In this document: positions 44,117-53,174 of the stretch, in pieces
Layout of the letters: every line of letters begins with the position of its first letter
How positions within the stretch are numbered: position 1 is the stretch's first letter
NCBI RefSeq assembly: GCF_030268685.1
Contig: NZ_BSRQ01000008.1
Span: 297,127-361,126 of the forward strand
Origin: Microtetraspora sp. NBRC 13810
Lineage (GTDB): Bacteria; Actinomycetota; Actinomycetes; Streptosporangiales; Streptosporangiaceae
Length of the DNA stretch: 64,000 nt
Reading direction: 5' to 3'
Notes under the pieces: model-generated
Database searches by the model: none
What the model was told of the DNA's origin: nothing
Seen by the model: only the letters and a program-made list of their open reading frames with translations
Position numbers and translations under genes: made by a program

Positions 44117-46152
44117 TGCACGACGATCGATTCATCCATGATCCCGCCCAGGCGCTCGATCCGCTCGGCGAGGTGGAGCGGCTCAACGATGAGGGCATCA
44201 AGAAGAACAGGGCAAAGGTGGGATCGGCGCGCCCGTCCTCGCTGCTCTACACCTACGGCCCAGGCTCGATCATGGACCTGCCGAACTTCACCGTGATGCC
44301 AGCTGGCCTGGACGACTGGGAGCGCATCTGGGCACGCCGCGATGGCGTACCCGAGATCAAGGCGCCCCGGCTGCGCGAAGTCGTCCGGATGATGCTCGGC
44401 GCGACAGACGTGCAGCTCCGCCCGCATCCTTGGCAACCCAAGCGATCGAACCGCTCGGCCGAGGGAGACGACCTCGGGGTTCCATCGCGGATCTTCCCTC
44501 AGTGGATGCGCTGTACCGGCTGCGACATGCTCGGTGGGCTCGCCCAGTTCGAATACACCAACACCCACCCGTTCCGACCCGACTTGGCGATCTTCGAGCA
44601 TGTCGGCTGCCCAGGGCGCAGAGGCGAGAAACGGCAGAAGCAGACCGGCGGCAAGAAGAGTAGGCGGCCGGCCGTACCCGCTCGTTACCTGCTCGTTTGC
44701 GAGCAGGGGCACCTCGACGAGTTCCCCTACGACCATTGGGTGCATCACTGGCAGGCATGCCCGGAAGCCGAACGGCCGGTACTTAAGATGACCGACCGGA
44801 CGGCCGGCAAGGGTGCCTCTGCCACGATCCAATGCGCCGCCTGCCAGGCTCGCCGTCCCATGAACGAGGCCCAGAACGATCGGCGTAAACTTCCCGGTTG
44901 CCGGGGGCGCCACCCCCATCTGGATGCGTTCGAGGACAACGAGTGCGGCCTGGAGACGCGGTTGATGCTGGTGGGCGCCTCCAACCTCTGGTTCCCTGCC
45001 ACTCAGTCGATCATCGTGATGCCGGAGACGAAGGACGAGCAGGCTACGAGCCGAGCCGACGACGTCAGGACCGCACTCGGAGAAGATCTCGCTGACGCCG
45101 CCACATGGCCCAAATCGGCGCTTCGCCGCCTGCTGGGGAGTCAGGGTATCGACCTGTCCGGCGCCTCCGATGACGAATTGGACGCCCTGCTCGTGGCCGC
45201 CGCGCAGCCCGTTGTTACGGTTGAGGAGCAGGCCGAACGGCTGCGTGACTGGGATCCGGTTGACCTGCTCGTTCCGGAGTGGATTTATCTCCAAAAAGAT
45301 CCGCTTGGCCCAGGGCATCGCGACGAGGCAAGCGGCTTGGTGCTCTCCTGGCGCGACCGGGACGCCCACCTGCCCAAGAAGATCACCCGAGTTCTCGCCG
45401 TCGAGAAGCTCAGGAAGGTCAACGCCCTCGTGGGCTTCACTCGCGTGGACGACATGGACCGCGCGGGCGACCTGCCGTCGCGGCTCGTTCCCCTCACCCG
45501 CAAGCGCCCCAAATGGACCGTCGCCACCGAAGATCGCGGCGAGGGCATCTTCCTCCAGCTCGACGAGGCGGCCGTCGCTGACTGGGAGGGCCACGTCCTG
45601 AAGTCATGCCTGTGGGCGGCGCACCGCGACGCGAACCGGCGCAACTTCTGGCGGCGGTTCTCAGAGACGGCGAAGAGCGTCGAACCGGATTCGCGCCTCA
45701 AGCCGCCGCGCTACTGGCTGGTGCACACCCTCGCGCACGTCATCATCCGCGAGGCGGCAATGACCTGCGGGTACGGCGCGGCCAGCCTGAGCGAGCGGCT
45801 CTATGCCTGGCCAGCGGCCGAGGGCCGGCCGCCATCGGCCGGTCTGCTTATCTGCACGACGGCGTCCGACAGCGACGGCACGCTCGGCGGCCTCGTCCAG
45901 CTCAGCCAGCCTGAACGGCTCGCCGAGCTCGTCAACGGCGCGCTCTACCGGGCCGAGCGCTGCTCCTCGGACCCGATCTGCGCCAACCGCACACCTCGCG
46001 ACAACGAAGATTTCCTACACGGTGCGGCCTGCCATTGCTGCGCGATGGCGTCGGAAACTTCGTGCGAGCGAGCCAACCGGTTCCTCGACAGGCGTTTTCT
46101 CGTCGACCTGTCCTGTGGTGAGGGCCTTGGTTTCTTCGATCATGTCAGCTGA
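44116..46152 (+). CDS. drmB: DISARM DUF1998 protein DrmB
   Basis: Protein of 678 aa. DrmB forms a complex with DrmA. The N-terminus has SLLYTYGPGSIMDLP, a family hallmark, then a zinc-like CTGCD near residue 132. The C-terminus is the Cys-rich DUF1998 domain (SSDPICANRTP, HGAACHCCAM, TSCERANRFLDR). The ATG at 44116 overlaps the drmA stop (TGATG) with GGAG upstream. A GTG at 44092 in the same frame lies inside drmA and is less likely. The 3' end overlaps drmC. Confidence 0.9.
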   Translation: MHDDRFIHDPAQALDPLGEVERLNDEGIKKNRAKVGSARPSSLLYTYGPGSIMDLPNFTVMPAGLDDWERIWARRDGVPEIKAPRLREVVRMMLGATDVQLRPHPWQPKRSNRSAEGDDLGVPSRIFPQWMRCTGCDMLGGLAQFEYTNTHPFRPDLAIFEHVGCPGRRGEKRQKQTGGKKSRRPAVPARYLLVCEQGHLDEFPYDHWVHHWQACPEAERPVLKMTDRTAGKGASATIQCAACQARRPMNEAQNDRRKLPGCRGRHPHLDAFEDNECGLETRLMLVGASNLWFPATQSIIVMPETKDEQATSRADDVRTALGEDLADAATWPKSALRRLLGSQGIDLSGASDDELDALLVAAAQPVVTVEEQAERLRDWDPVDLLVPEWIYLQKDPLGPGHRDEASGLVLSWRDRDAHLPKKITRVLAVEKLRKVNALVGFTRVDDMDRAGDLPSRLVPLTRKRPKWTVATEDRGEGIFLQLDEAAVADWEGHVLKSCLWAAHRDANRRNFWRRFSETAKSVEPDSRLKPPRYWLVHTLAHVIIREAAMTCGYGAASLSERLYAWPAAEGRPPSAGLLICTTASDSDGTLGGLVQLSQPERLAELVNGALYRAERCSSDPICANRTPRDNEDFLHGAACHCCAMASETSCERANRFLDRRFLVDLSCGEGLGFFDHVS

Positions 46153-46846
46153 TGGAGGCGCGGCGGCAGAGCTGGGCCGTCTGCTTTCGGGGCGCCAGGC
46201 ACGCGAGCTCGCCGACCGGCTGGTCCACGGTGAGACAATCACCATGGCCCTGCGCGCGGTCCCACCCGGACTGCGCTTGTCTATCCGCCCTCTTCTGGAG
46301 CAGCTTGCCGGTGGCGTCGTGCCGATCCTGCGGGCCATCGAGGGCTCGCGGTCGCTCTCGACAGCGCTCGATCCGCTGTGGACCATGCCCGGCACCCTCG
46401 CCCAGGCGGGGCGGCTCACCAGTTCCATCTCCCACCTTGTCGAAGGCGCTCGCCAAGCCGTCACCTGCTCGACCTTCAATTTTCAGCGCAGCTCAGCCTT
46501 ATGGGACGCCCTGGCCGCGGCGGCGCGACGTCCCGAGATTGAGCTGCGTGTCTACATCGACAACCGGGCCGCACGGTCGCCGTCGGCCGAGGAGGTAGCT
46601 GCCCGCCTGCGTGGCGGCGTTGTTATGCGCACCCGCGAATTCGACGGCCGCTACGTGCGCAACCACGCGAAGTTCGTCATCGTCGACCACCGTTTCCTCA
46701 TAACGACCAGTGCGAACTTCTCCTGGAGCGCCGAGCGGGACAACGTCGAGTTCGGCCTCTGGATCGACGACGCGACGCTCGCCGAATCTATCGAGCGAGA
46801 ACTCCTCCGTGTCGAAGATCGTCTCTTCGAACGCGTCGATGCATGA
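46142..46846 (+). CDS. drmC: DISARM phospholipase D-like protein DrmC
   Basis: Nuclease-like protein of 234 aa with one PLD motif (HAKFVIVDHRFLITTSANFS, HxKx4D near residue 174) and a partner helical N-terminus. The ATG at 46142 overlaps the drmB stop. The open frame upstream lies inside drmB and is a shadow. It completes the class 1 set drmD-drmMI-drmA-drmB-drmC. Some DISARM systems work without DrmC. Confidence 0.88.
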   Translation: MSADGGAAAELGRLLSGRQARELADRLVHGETITMALRAVPPGLRLSIRPLLEQLAGGVVPILRAIEGSRSLSTALDPLWTMPGTLAQAGRLTSSISHLVEGARQAVTCSTFNFQRSSALWDALAAAARRPEIELRVYIDNRAARSPSAEEVAARLRGGVVMRTREFDGRYVRNHAKFVIVDHRFLITTSANFSWSAERDNVEFGLWIDDATLAESIERELLRVEDRLFERVDA

Positions 46847-46885
46847 ACCGACATATTTCGAGAACGAGCGGTGTGAGCGTGCCTC

Positions 46886-47719
46886 GTGTTCGCTTGTTTT
46901 GAACGGCTGGCGCTGGTGTGGACCGATGAGCGGGTCGTCGACTGGAACCGCGACCTGCACGACCGGCTCGATGTCGAGCAGCAGCGGCGCGGGGCCCGGC
47001 TCAGCCGCGCCAGCATGATCAACGTGTACGCGTCCGTGCCGCGACCGTCGCCGGTGATGGTCTGGACACCCTCCCACACCTACACCTTCCTCGCCCAGGC
47101 GGCCACCCACCGGCTGTCGGCTCTCTATCGGCTGATCGCCCTGCGCGGGCTACGCCGGGGCGAGGCGGTCGGGCTGCGGTGGAAGGACGTCGACCTGGCT
47201 GCCGGAACGGCCGGGGTGCACTGGCAGATCACCCAACTGGGCTGGGAACCGGTGCAGGGCAGACCGAAGACCGAAGCCAGCGACCGCACCATCGCCCTGG
47301 ACGCCGACACCGTCACCGCCTTGCGCGCGCACCGCAAGCGGCAAGCCACCGAACGGCTGGCCGCGGGCGAGGTCTGGACCAACAGTGGGTTCGTCTTCAC
47401 CGACGAGATCGGCCGGCCGCTGCATCCGCAGCAGGTCAGTGACCACTTCTACCAGCTGGCCTTCCAGGTGGGACTGCCGCCGGTGCGGCTGCACGATCTC
47501 CGCCATGGGGCCGCCTCGCTCATGCTGGCCGCCGGAGTCGATCTGAAGGTGGTGCAGGAGACCCTCGGTCACGTCTCCTCCACCTTCACCCGCGACACCT
47601 ACACCAGCGTCTACCCGGAGGTGGCCCGCGCCGCCGCCGAATCCACCGCCGCTCTCGTCAACACCGCAGCCGCAGGTGCTCAGACGGCCCGGCTGATCAC
47701 CCTGCCGACCCAAACCTGA
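46886..47719 (+). pseudogene. tyrosine integrase, C-terminal half
   Basis: The catalytic domain of a phage/AICE-type tyrosine recombinase. It has the first Arg in LRRGEAVGLRW, HDLRHGAASLML (HxxR), TLGHVSS and the Tyr in RDTYTSVYPE. About 180-200 N-terminal residues (arm-binding and core-binding domains) are missing, so it is truncated. It lies about 300 bases before attachment-arm repeat C. The element that carried it probably lost function. The other integrase fragment at 59197 carries the N-terminal part of a different copy. Confidence 0.75.
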
Positions 47720-47751
47720 GACACCACCACCTGAGCCACCGAACACAGGCC

Positions 47752-47775
47752 GGCCCGCCGATTCTTCGGCGGGCC
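47752..47775 (+). terminator. terminator after integrase remnant
   Basis: GGCCCGCCGA and TCGGCGGGCC form a 10-bp stem with a 4-base loop, followed by TGCCTGTTTG. The position 33 bases after the integrase stop fits a rho-independent-like terminator. Confidence 0.6.
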
Positions 47776-48021
47776 TGCCTGTTTGCTCTCAACGGTTATG
47801 CGCAGACGGTGCAGCCGATCGATCCCTGGGCTGCGCGGTGAACGGGGCCGAGGGGATCGCTGCGAGAAGCAGCGGATCTTTTATCTGCTGGACACGAGCG
47901 GCGTGGTAGGCAAGAAGAGCCGGCTTGGACAAGGTTTGACCGCATATAAGACCAGCGCTGACCAGCGACGCCGTGCAGACTGTCTTGCTTGATCTTCTGG
48001 TGGCCGTCGCTGGGGTCTGAA

Positions 48022-48103
48022 CTGACGGTGGCGGTTTAAATGATCTATCGCGATACACGATCCGTACACAAGAGTAACCACCGAGCAACCAGCCATGATC
48101 AAC
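48022..48103. repeat. attachment-arm repeat C (left copy, flanks CBASS region)
   Basis: About 80 bases similar to 54611-54686: GACGGT, TTTAAATGATCTA, GATCCGTACACAAGAG, then CAACC pairs and CCATGATCAA. It contains GAGTAACC (48072-48079) and GAGCAACC (48083-48090), 11 bases apart. Together with the right copy it brackets the CBASS genes as a direct repeat. Confidence 0.65.
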
Positions 48104-48139
48104 AACGGCCGTCGCCCGTGCGCGGCCCCTCCCGGGTGA

Positions 48140-48454
48140 CTAGCTCGCCCGGGGACGGCCCCGTACGTTTTCGCTGACCGGGTATGGCGCCCCGCCAGCG
48201 ATCTCGGCGTCGATGACCCGCGCCGTGTAGAACTCCGCCACGGACCGGGCGATCTCGCTCTCGCGCAGGAACCGCTACAGGGCCTCGGGTTCAGCGGCCG
48301 TCCGGGCGTGCAGCGTTTTGACGACCACCCGCTCGCCCAAGGGCGCCTCACCCAGGTAGACGATGCCCTGCCCGCCCACGCCCAGCACCCCGGTCAGCCG
48401 GTAGTCGCCGATCCACCGGGAGTCGCTGTCGGCTAGCGAGCGCGGATCAGACAT
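48140..48454 (-). pseudogene. Ser/Thr protein kinase remnant
   Basis: Starts like an actinobacterial kinase (DYRLTGVLGVGGQGIVYLGE, then VVVKTLHAR). An in-frame TAG at 48275-48277 follows, and the frame continues with RFLRESEIARSVAEFYTARV before a second TAG at 48140. The catalytic loop is missing. It is a broken N-terminal fragment. Confidence 0.7.
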
Positions 48455-48838
48455 GCGGCGTCCTTCTCCCGAGCTGAGCGATGATCCACTCCGACTGTAC
48501 AAAAGGTATACGCCCGCATGATGGCCGCGAAAGGATCAACCTGTGGCGCAGTGGCACACGAGTTTCGCGCCGGCCGCCTGCACCGGTCTGGCAGGAGCAC
48601 GACTCCGTTAGTCGCCATCGTCGCGCCGACCGAACGGGTAGCCGAAGGCAATGTGCCTATGTGTCTGACAGGATCATCTATCGCTGACCTGCGGGAAGGC
48701 GCCAACAGCCCGAGATAACGATGGTGGTCTTGGGGCTGTCCTCCTGCGTTTGGTCGGTTCGGCGACCGCGCCGTCGAGCCGCCTGTTCCACTGTTGCCGT
48801 ACGCAAGATCAGTGCTGGCCGGTGGGTTGTGTGTCAGT
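48455..48838. other. intergenic stretch
   Basis: About 380 bases between the kinase remnant and the CBASS effector stop. No gene with a credible start was found on either strand. Confidence 0.4.
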
Positions 48839-49507
48839 TCATGGGTTCAACACGTTTGTACCGCTCGCGGTACGAGCAGCATCTCCCCGTGCCGGCGGTT
48901 CATGGGCGACTACGGACTTTCCCGAACTCTGTAGGCAACCTCGTTGCCGTAGACGTCGTAGCGTCCATCGTCTCCACATGAGACGGCGGTACCCGAATCG
49001 GTAGATAACCGCGATCTCCATCCGGGCGACGATCTGGTCAACGTCTTGTGAGCCGGCATCACCGAGAACCATGCCGGCGGCCGTCGTCACGGGTGGTGTT
49101 TGCCAAGCGGCTACGCATGCGGGTGAGACGCGGGCGCTGAGCTCTACGAGGCAGGAGTCGAAGACCTTACTAATGGCTTGGCTTTCGGCGGCGACCCAGG
49201 CTTTGGACTCGGCCAGTTGTTCTTGAAGACTGTGGCCGTGGTTGGCAAGTGCCGCCAGCGTGCTGGGCTCGTCATCGGTTCGTCGGCGGATTCGGTAGGG
49301 GTATTCGGCCCAGGCTACGAGGCAGCGGACCACCTGGGCGTAACGGTCACGCCGGATGGCGGCATTGGCCTTGGCGTTACCCAGGAGGGTGCCGAGCACT
49401 CCGGCGAGCACGCTTGAGCCGAGAATGGCCAGGCCGACCGAGAGTAGGGCTGACTGCTCGGTGGCCTGGCCGGGGGCTAAGTGTGTGATCAGCAGCGTCG
49501 GACCCAT
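48839..49507 (-). CDS. CBASS membrane effector (probable)
   Basis: Protein of 222 aa. An N-terminal hydrophobic segment (SVGLAILGSSVLAGVLGTLLG, residues 23-43) is followed by a long helical, charged cytoplasmic part. In CBASS, membrane effectors open the inner membrane when bound to a cyclic nucleotide. Its stop-start overlap with the E2-like gene supports one operon. ATG at 49507 has GGAGGG about 10 bases upstream. I see only one clear membrane helix. The assignment rests on gene order. Confidence 0.65.
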   Translation of the reverse strand: MGPTLLITHLAPGQATEQSALLSVGLAILGSSVLAGVLGTLLGNAKANAAIRRDRYAQVVRCLVAWAEYPYRIRRRTDDEPSTLAALANHGHSLQEQLAESKAWVAAESQAISKVFDSCLVELSARVSPACVAAWQTPPVTTAAGMVLGDAGSQDVDQIVARMEIAVIYRFGYRRLMWRRWTLRRLRQRGCLQSSGKSVVAHEPPARGDAARTASGTNVLNP

Positions 49508-50004
49508 CGGTGTTGTTCCCTCCGCATCTGAGGCGTGCGAATACGGTGGGGCTTGGCATAGCCGTCACCGTGTGGGGCATCTTCGCACGGCCAGACGTTG
49601 GTGCGCCGCCATGCCTCCTCGAGCATTAGGTGCCGATGGATTAAGGTGATGAGCGGCTCCAGGCCGTCCTCGGGTAGCCAGCGCAGTGCAGGATCGTCTC
49701 GGTTGTACTGCAGGCACAGATCGGCGGGCTGGGTGTTGCGGTGTTTGAAGCGGCGTCTGGAGCTTGATCTCGGGTAAACGTGGATGTGATCGCCGGGCGG
49801 AATGATCACCAACCGCACGCGCTCGGTCGGATAGCCGTCGCGTGCGAGGGCAGGCAGGGGCATCAGGGTCAATTCGAGCAGGGCGGCACCTCGCCAACCG
49901 CTGCGGCCGGTGGCCTCCGCCACGCCGTACAGGTCGGCGTGGCGGAGGAGGTATTCGGCTGCCTTGGCAGGATCAATGAGTGCCTCGGTTACCGAGTACG
50001 CCAT
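49489..50004 (-). CDS. CBASS E2-like protein (type II-short)
   Basis: Protein of 171 aa with the fold of bacterial ubiquitin-conjugating E2-like proteins. The active Cys is likely in PADLCLQYN (residue 97), followed by DDPALRWLPEDGLEPLI and a helix ending EEAWRRTNVWPCEDAPHG. In type II-short CBASS the E2 acts without a separate E1. It is thought to modify the CD-NTase C-terminus. The ATG at 50004 lies inside the 3' end of the CD-NTase gene. The effector gene overlaps its stop. Confidence 0.75.
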   Translation of the reverse strand: MAYSVTEALIDPAKAAEYLLRHADLYGVAEATGRSGWRGAALLELTLMPLPALARDGYPTERVRLVIIPPGDHIHVYPRSSSRRRFKHRNTQPADLCLQYNRDDPALRWLPEDGLEPLITLIHRHLMLEEAWRRTNVWPCEDAPHGDGYAKPHRIRTPQMRREQHRWVRRC

Positions 50005-51005
50005 GACCTCGCCGGTCTGTTCGGCTGCGCCCCGCGCCGGGAGGAGACGGCGCGGCCGGTCGAGGTGATGCTGCCTGCCGTCAGCGCGGCCAGCGCCTGG
50101 GCGGCGGTCTGCGCAGACGGCGCCGGGAACGGGTCGCCGAAAACCGAGTGCCAGATCTCGATGGCGGCCTCGTGCTCGCCGTCAGCGGCCAGACGGAGGG
50201 CCTCCCGGCCGCGTGCCGTCGCCGTCGCGAAGGCCTTGCTGTAGGTCGTCCGGTCGGACGGCGTCCATTCCTCGGCCAGGTCGTCGACCCCGGTGGGGTC
50301 CATCACCTTGCCCATCACCGCGGTGGCCGCGTGCTCGAAGGAGGCCACCATGGCGGCCGCGTGCGCCATCTTCTTGGTGATCGCGGCGTAGCACAACGAC
50401 TCGATGACCAGCCCGCACAAGCCCTGCAGTTCGGGCTTGTCGCCCTTGAACGACTTGCCCATGCGCACCTGGTGAACGAACACGCCGCCCGTCGCCTTGT
50501 TCCGGTCAACCACTACCCGGCGCAGCGTACGGGTGTTAGACCTCTCCCAGCGGTCGAGCTCACGGTCAGCGATGAACACGTCTTCGCCGCCGTTGATGTC
50601 GGCGAAGGCCGGGACCAAGTCGACGGTGAAAATGCAGTCGGGAAAGGTGATCTGCAAGGCGTGCGCGGGCTCGTCGTCAACGTCGAAGCGGGCATCCGGC
50701 CAGTGCTTCTCAATCTCACGGCGAAGCCGGGCCATCGCCGCTGCGGGCCCGCCCTTGCCCGCGCCGAACCACGCCTTACGGAATTCCTCGCTCAAGACGA
50801 TGACCATGTCGACGTCCTTCAACGGCTTGAGCATGGTCTTGCGGGCGAAGCTGCCCTGCAAGAAGGTGGAGGCGGCGATACCCGCTCCCGTGAGCACCTC
50901 GGTGATCTCCTGGTGCCGCCGCATCGCCTTGTCCCGCACGGCGGGGTCGAGGTTGAGCGCGGTGTCGAAGATCCCGAAGGCCGCCGGGGTCGATGTCGGA
51001 TTCAT
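49989..51005 (-). CDS. CBASS CD-NTase (cGAS-like cyclase)
   Basis: Nucleotidyltransferase of 338 aa (SMODS). The catalytic GS loop is GSFARKTMLK at residues 51-60. The metal-binding acids are DVD at 64-66 and D129 in FTVDLVPAF. After phage sensing it would make a cyclic oligonucleotide that activates the effector. The ATG at 51005 (MNPTSTP) is used. The long upstream extension to 51092 is Arg/Pro-rich shadow. The C-terminus is rich in Arg, Ser and Gly. The E2-like gene starts within its last codons. Confidence 0.85.
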   Translation of the reverse strand: MNPTSTPAAFGIFDTALNLDPAVRDKAMRRHQEITEVLTGAGIAASTFLQGSFARKTMLKPLKDVDMVIVLSEEFRKAWFGAGKGGPAAAMARLRREIEKHWPDARFDVDDEPAHALQITFPDCIFTVDLVPAFADINGGEDVFIADRELDRWERSNTRTLRRVVVDRNKATGGVFVHQVRMGKSFKGDKPELQGLCGLVIESLCYAAITKKMAHAAAMVASFEHAATAVMGKVMDPTGVDDLAEEWTPSDRTTYSKAFATATARGREALRLAADGEHEAAIEIWHSVFGDPFPAPSAQTAAQALAALTAGSITSTGRAVSSRRGAQPNRPARSWRTR

Positions 51006-51158
51006 GTTCGTGTTGAGTGTCCTGTTCCGCCGACGTGGGTTGCGAGGTGAGCGTTGTCGGCGTTGGCGCGGCACCTGGGGTGGGGCCCGCACGATCGGGC
51101 CTCACGCCAGGAACAGACGACCTAATTGGCCTCTCGCCGCACACCGGTCAGAAAAATC

Positions 51159-52205
51159 TCAGGAGCATTCAGAACAGGATGCGGAACCCGTGGCGAACAT
51201 CAAGGCGGGCAGGCGTTGGAAGCAGCGCGAGCAGGTTTGCTCGCTAACTCGGGGAGCGCACTGGCATCGCTGGCACTCGGGGCAGCGTGGGCGTCCACAT
51301 GCGCGGCATGGGGCCTCGAAGGGGGTGAACTCGTGGCGGCATTCGGTGTGTTCGCAAACCCAGCCGGGGGCCACCGGCCCGGTGGCGGGTGAAGGAGGCG
51401 CGAAGTCCAGCCAGGGCGCGCGGTCGCTGACCGCCACCAGCAGGAGGTAGCCACCCATCGGTACGACTTGCGCATGCAGTTCATCGCCTTGGATACCATC
51501 GCGGTAACGCACCCGGGTACGTCCAGCGGCGCGTCCGGAGCCGGCCAAGGCCTCGCGCACGGTGCCGATGTCGCTCTGCACACTGCCGCGCGCGATCGGC
51601 GGGAGACCGATGCTGGTGGCGAAAGACACCTTGCCCTCCTCGTTGAGGAGCACGATGTGGCCCGGACTCGGGAGGCGTTGCGCTGCCCGGACACAGGCGG
51701 CGGCCCTCGAGGCGACTGACGCCTGCCAGAGATCCACGATCTGAACGGCGGTCGGGCCACGCGCCCCGATGAAGCGGTCGACCAGCGAGGGCGGCAGGAG
51801 GATGTCAGCGGCGAAGGCGTCGCACGCCGCGTCCTCCAGCGCGATTCCACCATCGGGCTGCTCCAACAGCACGCCCGCCAGCGTCGGCTGGTCCTGCTGA
51901 AGATGGTGACCGAACTCGTGCAGCACGGTGAAGGCCCGGCGACCGGCGCTGGTGGACACGGCTACGCCCAGGATGGGTGGCACCGCCTCGGCGATGTATA
52001 CCCCGGCCACACTGCACCCCGCGTTACCTGGACGAGCACCGGTTTCGGCCTCGGGCACCAGCCGCACCTCAAGATCGGTGAAGGTCGACAAGGCAGCGAA
52101 GGGGTCGGCGCCGAGTCGCGCGGCCACCCCGGGGGACAACTGCTCCAGCACGCGCATCATCGCCGTCACCTGGGCGGTGATCAGCTCACGAAGCACGAGC
52201 GGCAT
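51159..52205 (-). CDS. ImmA/IrrE-like metallopeptidase with C-terminal zinc ribbons
   Basis: Protein of 348 aa. A zinc-peptidase site FTVLHEFGHHLQQD (HExxH) lies near residue 93, and a DAACDAFAADILLPP helix follows, typical of ImmA/IrrE. The last 60 residues hold at least three CxxC pairs (CRACG, CPEC, CSRCF), so a zinc-binding module. The start abuts the stop of the HTH gene with no gap. In characterised CBASS loci CapP peptidase cleaves the CapH repressor. This gene fits a CapP-like role (inference). Confidence 0.75.
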   Translation of the reverse strand: MPLVLRELITAQVTAMMRVLEQLSPGVAARLGADPFAALSTFTDLEVRLVPEAETGARPGNAGCSVAGVYIAEAVPPILGVAVSTSAGRRAFTVLHEFGHHLQQDQPTLAGVLLEQPDGGIALEDAACDAFAADILLPPSLVDRFIGARGPTAVQIVDLWQASVASRAAACVRAAQRLPSPGHIVLLNEEGKVSFATSIGLPPIARGSVQSDIGTVREALAGSGRAAGRTRVRYRDGIQGDELHAQVVPMGGYLLLVAVSDRAPWLDFAPPSPATGPVAPGWVCEHTECRHEFTPFEAPCRACGRPRCPECQRCQCAPRVSEQTCSRCFQRLPALMFATGSASCSECS

Positions 52206-53123
52206 TCAGTTCTCCAAGGTCACCTGAAAGTAGCGGTCGATGCGTTCCTCCCAGACAGGGTCCTGAGACTGGCCGGTCTGGCGCGCGGCTTGCGCGTTCA
52301 CCCCGTAGGTCGCTGCGAGCCAGGCGCTGTGCTCGCTGATACCGCGTTTCCGGGCCAGCCGCATCACCTGTGCGCGGCGACGTGGCCTGCTCATCTGCAC
52401 CACAAGAGCAGCAGGAGGCGAGGCGTTGGCCTCTAACACCGCCTCCTCAGTGATGCCCAGCAGAGGCGCCAGCACCCTCGCCTCCGCATCCTCCACGGCG
52501 ACCTGTCCCCGCCGCAGCGCCAGCGCCCGCTGCGGCGAGACGCCCATCGCGTCGATCAACCGTTGCGGGCTGAGGGAAGCCGCAGCCATCAGCCGAGCGA
52601 GATCTCCAGACCCCGAGGGAGCCCACTTGGCTTCGACGAACTCACGCATCGCGTCCTCTAGCCTGGCCCGCACTTCATGCCGGGGATCGGCCGCGCTGAC
52701 AGGGTCACTGCCGCACCGAGCGCCTCCGGCGATCGCGTCGGCCTCCCACCCCGATCGTGACACGTCCACCGCGACGGTCCCGATCTGACGGTCAAGGACG
52801 TACATGGGAACACGGTGCGTCAGATCCGTCCAGACCGTCAGCGTCACAGCGAGGGATGTTTGATCAGAGGTCAGTACGAGTGTCCGTGCGTCGGCGACGC
52901 GGTCATACAGCATGATCGGCATGGCGATGACCGAGACGTCCGCCTCCATGATCAACAGGAGTTCGACGATCTCACCCCAACGAGCCCGCCACAATTGGGC
53001 TGGAGCAGGATCACCAGGCTCGGCCTGCACCACCGCGCGGACCTCGTCGGGTATTCGAACCGCGCTGACCGCGGCCATGAGCCGGCCAAGTCCCTGCTCT
53101 CCATCTCGTCCCACCGACGACAT
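52206..53123 (-). CDS. HTH-containing regulator paired with the peptidase
   Basis: Protein of 305 aa. The N-terminal half is unassigned. From about residue 180 the sequence SGDLARLMAAASLSPQRLIDAMGVSPQRALALRRG resembles XRE-type helices, and a further helix-turn-helix-like stretch ISEHSAWLAATYGVNAQAARQTG ends the protein. The ATG has GGAGGAG upstream. It is directly joined to the ImmA/IrrE-like gene, as antitoxin-type regulators are. It may repress the CBASS operon and be cleaved upon infection (inference). Confidence 0.6.
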   Translation of the reverse strand: MSSVGRDGEQGLGRLMAAVSAVRIPDEVRAVVQAEPGDPAPAQLWRARWGEIVELLLIMEADVSVIAMPIMLYDRVADARTLVLTSDQTSLAVTLTVWTDLTHRVPMYVLDRQIGTVAVDVSRSGWEADAIAGGARCGSDPVSAADPRHEVRARLEDAMREFVEAKWAPSGSGDLARLMAAASLSPQRLIDAMGVSPQRALALRRGQVAVEDAEARVLAPLLGITEEAVLEANASPPAALVVQMSRPRRRAQVMRLARKRGISEHSAWLAATYGVNAQAARQTGQSQDPVWEERIDRYFQVTLEN

Positions 53124-53174
53124 GCTGCTCCTCCGCTCGACCTGGCGCCACTTCTGTCGTTATTGACAGACGAC

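Noticed and set aside
49021-49490. Plus-strand frames inside the CBASS effector region
   Set aside because: They have poor codon pattern and no ribosome-binding site. The minus-strand gene fits the operon with overlapping ends.
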